Shown: positions 43,697-45,687 of the stretch, piece by piece | Layout: each line of letters begins with the position of its first letter | Numbering within the stretch: the first letter of the stretch is position 1 | Assembly (NCBI GenBank): GCA_003427395.1 | Contig: BFEA01000362.1 | Location: forward strand, 19,961 to 65,647 | Origin: Chara braunii | Lineage: Eukaryota > Streptophyta > Charophyceae > Charales > Characeae | DNA: 45,687 nt | Direction: 5' to 3' | The notes under the pieces: generated by a model | What the model was told of the DNA's origin: nothing | Seen by the model: only the letters and a program-made list of their open reading frames with translations | Database searches by the model: none | Program-made: the position numbers and the translations under genes

Positions 43697-44050
43697 TGAT
43701 ACATGCTCTATCGAGCGATGCATATGGAGCCAAAGATTCGCAAAGTGATGAAAAGGACTCGAATGGACAATGCAACATCAGCGAAGCATCAACAAGCAAT
43801 GTACATCCAGATACATACAAATAGTAGCGCAATGTAGAAGAAAAGGTCCCTCCTTGCATGCACACATGGGGAGATACCACGGATGAGGCGAGGGAGGAGG
43901 GGTGAGACGACGATGGAGATGAGGGGGAAGACCTAGATCGTGATAGCGAAGTACAAAAATAGTCTCCCTGCCGAATGTCCAATCAATGTCTGCCACAAAA
44001 ATGTTGAATCAGATCCTGGGCCTCATAGCCCGATGTAACCTCTGCCTGTA
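43697..44050. other. Presumed LETM1 intron sequence, no feature
   Basis: No recognisable exon on either strand. Searched by eye for the coiled-coil segment that precedes the EF-hands in LETM1 and did not find it. Confidence 0.5.
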
Positions 44051-44052
<2 letters not shown>

Positions 44053-44123
<71 letters not shown>

Positions 44124-44213
44124 AGAAGAAGAAGAAGAAGAAAAAGAAGAAGGAGGAGGAGGAGGAGGAAGGAAGAAGAAGGAGGGCGAGGACAGGAAGA
44201 AGAAGAAGAAGAT
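44053..44213. repeat. (CT)n joined to a GAA/GGA purine tract
   Basis: About 34 CT units (44053-44120) switch abruptly to a purine-only stretch of GAA, GGA and GAAG units (44121-about 44185, then GAAG repeats to 44213). The two halves can partly pair as an imperfect hairpin, and both can form triplex DNA. Confidence 0.97.
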
Positions 44214-44727
44214 GCCGTCCTCCTTGCTGTCTCACCTGCAGGTAACTGTCGCCAGGTACTAACGCGCGGGCGTGTCGCTGTGCTGCAGGTCGCAGGAGCG
44301 AAGCTCAGCCATGGAGCCCAGGTACGTACTCCGTTGCTGCAGGAATGGCCTCCGCCCTTCTCCCTACCTACACCTCTACCTCTAGCGCAGTGCTGTATAG
44401 TGCAGCTCTAGCAGCATGTCGCCCAAGAAGTGAGCTACTCGAACTGTGTGTCTGCCCAGGAGCTGGCCCAGCTATAAGTAGTGCTGGGCCTGGGTGCTGT
44501 GCCCACAACCTGCAATCTGGGCCATGAGATCGTCGGCCCAATCCACGGTCCAGATCGCAGGAAAAAGTCCTGCTCCTGGGCCTGGCCTAAGAACGGCCTG
44601 CCTGGGTCCCTACAGGACGTCCAGGTCCTCCCTGCTGATGCAGCAGGGAATGTCCGCTACCGGACAAAACCGAACCTGGCCCGAAAGGGCCTGGCCACAA
44701 ATGGAGAAGGCCCAAAACGTGGTCTTT
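44214..44727. other. Unrecognised GC-richer segment
   Basis: Several overlapping plus-strand ORFs from 44345 to 45022 read in all three frames and show no domain. GGCC/GGCCTGG words are frequent at 44480-44710. Confidence 0.45.
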
Positions 44728-44756
44728 GTCCGAACAGACTGTAAGTCTGTTCGGAC
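44728..44756. repeat. Perfect 13-bp inverted repeat, 3-bp loop
   Basis: GTCCGAACAGACT (44728-44740), GTA, AGTCTGTTCGGAC (44744-44756). A strong hairpin could form on either strand. No T run follows on either side, so it does not look like a terminator. Confidence 0.95.
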
Positions 44757-44872
44757 GCACTGCAAGTCCGAAACGGCATACGCAACAGACAAAAACAGAA
44801 CAGCAACCCTGCCTAAATGGTGCGCAGCCTGGGGGCCCCAGCAACCGTCGGTCCGTGTGCAGGCTCAGCATG

Positions 44873-44917
<45 letters not shown>
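44873..44917. repeat. (CA)n microsatellite
   Basis: About 22 CA units followed by T-rich sequence. Confidence 0.98.
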
Positions 44918-44920
<3 letters not shown>

Positions 44921-45330
44921 AGTTTCACGTATGTCTTTTCTTTTTTTGTCTCTGTTATTCCCATTTTTTTCCAGCCATTTTCTTTTTCCTATGTCCGTGT
45001 GAGCACCTTTAAGAAGTGCTAAACAGTCAGTGGTTGGGTGTCCGGAGTGCCTGCAGGATCCTCGGGGGGGGCCTCTGTCTGAGGTGCATATGGTCTATGG
45101 GTGACAATGGATGTCTGTCAGAGTGGCTTCCTGGCTCAGCAGGTCGTGGGAACCAACAGTCTGTGGGGTTCACTCGTAACGTGAGTAGGTGATGTGCTGC
45201 TTTTCTTCGTGTTGGATGAGTAGACTGCGTCGTCTGCGCTCCGCTGTTGCCTTGCTGCCCGCCCCGCTTGCTTCGCATTTCGATCTTTGCAGCTACGGTG
45301 TTCACTGTGTGGTGTGGCTGCATGAGCATT
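44918..45330. other. No recognised gene
   Basis: T-rich to 45000, then mixed. Minus-strand ORFs (45027-45528) are without domain. Confidence 0.45.
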
Positions 45331-45339
45331 TTTTTTTTG

Positions 45340-45590
45340 AAATGCCACTTCACCCAACCCACCCAAAATTTTCTTAGTACATGCAACCCTTAAAAAAAAC
45401 AAAAACAGAGGTTTGAAGCTGATCCAACCCACCCAAGCATTTTTTTGAATTTTTCCGCCCACGCCCAACCCACCCGCCGCCCGTAAAAAAGGTTCACCCA
45501 GACCCACCCGCACCCGCAAGAAAATCATTGCCCGCCCGCACCCGGGATGTAGTATCTTTTCACCCGCAGCCGGTCGTGCCCGCTATTGTC
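45340..45590 (-). repeat. CCCACCCGC-rich tract, possible transposon end
   Basis: CCCAACCCACCC and CCCGCCCGCACCCG words repeat through the stretch. The minus strand is therefore GGGTGCGGGTGGGTCTGGG-like, with potential for G-quadruplexes. Similar GGGTGCGGGT arrays occur near the ends of some plant DNA transposons, but no terminal inverted repeat was confirmed here. Confidence 0.5.
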
Positions 45591-45653
45591 TATCCCTTCA
45601 AACATTTACAGACAATAGGACATTATGACGTGACATGACAAAATCAAACACGC

Positions 45654-45656
<3 letters not shown>

Positions 45657-45687
<31 letters not shown>
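45657..45687. repeat. (GA)n microsatellite at the right edge
   Basis: A GA tract runs to the last base and mirrors the AG tract at the left edge. Confidence 0.97.

Noticed and set aside
43363-43982. Cys/Val-repeat proteins on the minus strand
   Set aside because: Translations of the CA microsatellite; only the LETM1 exon part (43407-43522) is real.
44285-44331. Micro-exon between CTGTGCTGCAG and CAG|GTACGT with an ATG in good context
   Set aside because: Splice-like words fit, but the next acceptor is only ~21 bp away and no downstream coding sequence was found.
44345-45022. Plus-strand ORFs of 60-172 codons
   Set aside because: All three frames are open over the same stretch, one runs into His/Thr repeats from (CA)n, and none has a domain.

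Overview
This is a repeat-rich nuclear contig from a streptophyte, either a charophyte alga with a large, intron-rich genome or a land plant. The evidence: two exons on the minus strand encode the C-terminal EF-hand region of a plant-type LETM1 protein; an LTR element carries the primer-binding site complementary to plant initiator tRNA-Met; a degenerate L1-type LINE has the DUF4283-like ORF1 and the C-terminal zf-RVT finger usual in plant LINEs; and a relic of eukaryotic 25S rRNA is present. Chara-like algae fit the style (large introns, many microsatellites, decayed LINEs), but the species cannot be fixed from this sequence alone. Nothing prokaryotic was seen: no operons, and nearly all long open frames are shadows, repeat translations or decayed transposon genes. 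Layout. 1-6.6 kb: AT-rich DNA with a (GA)n start, two copies of a TTAACAG-ended TA-target transposon (1.32 and 5.44-5.95 kb), one copy of a GGCTACCAG-ended TA-target transposon (3.35-3.64 kb), a diverged short tandem repeat (3.7-4.1 kb), a proline/serine-rich ORF that may be a first exon (4.39-4.91 kb), and a ~250-bp tandem array (5.03-6.52 kb) split by one of the transposons. A TATA box follows at 6.6 kb. 7.0-9.0 kb: a decayed retroelement gag on the minus strand with a damaged CCHC knuckle. 9.4-9.8 kb: a strong fold-back repeat. 12.3-12.9 kb: a degenerate 25S rRNA fragment. 13.5-14.3 kb: a 395-bp tandem duplication. 16.2-16.8 kb: eight copies of a ~20-bp hairpin-forming repeat at irregular spacing. 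17.0 kb: a short antisense LINE 3' end. 18.9-20.0 kb: a 330-bp satellite with an assembly gap. 21.9-23.7 kb: minus-strand ORF remnants ending in telomere-like 47-bp repeats and a poly(A) tail. 24.8-25.6 kb: an LTR/primer-binding-site junction cut by the second GGCTACCAG element, then another LINE-like 3' end. 26.8-27.6 kb: a possible two-exon minus-strand gene whose short intron is almost entirely a (CT)n microsatellite. 28.2-40.05 kb: one long decayed LINE with possible 5' repeat blocks, ORF1, endonuclease, reverse transcriptase, a ~2.2-kb foreign segment, the RT C-terminus with zf-RVT, and a 3' hairpin plus poly(A). 41.9-43.5 kb: the LETM1 exons. 43.6-45.7 kb: microsatellites and low-complexity DNA. 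How it fits together. The one confidently recognised host gene is LETM1, read right to left, with upstream exons expected beyond the right edge. The rest is largely a transposon burial ground in introns or intergenic DNA. No convincing new multi-gene system was found. The most unusual structures are the dispersed hairpin repeat at 16.2-16.8 kb, the fold-back at 9.4-9.8 kb, the rRNA relic, the hairpin shared by LINE 3' ends, and the microsatellite intron.
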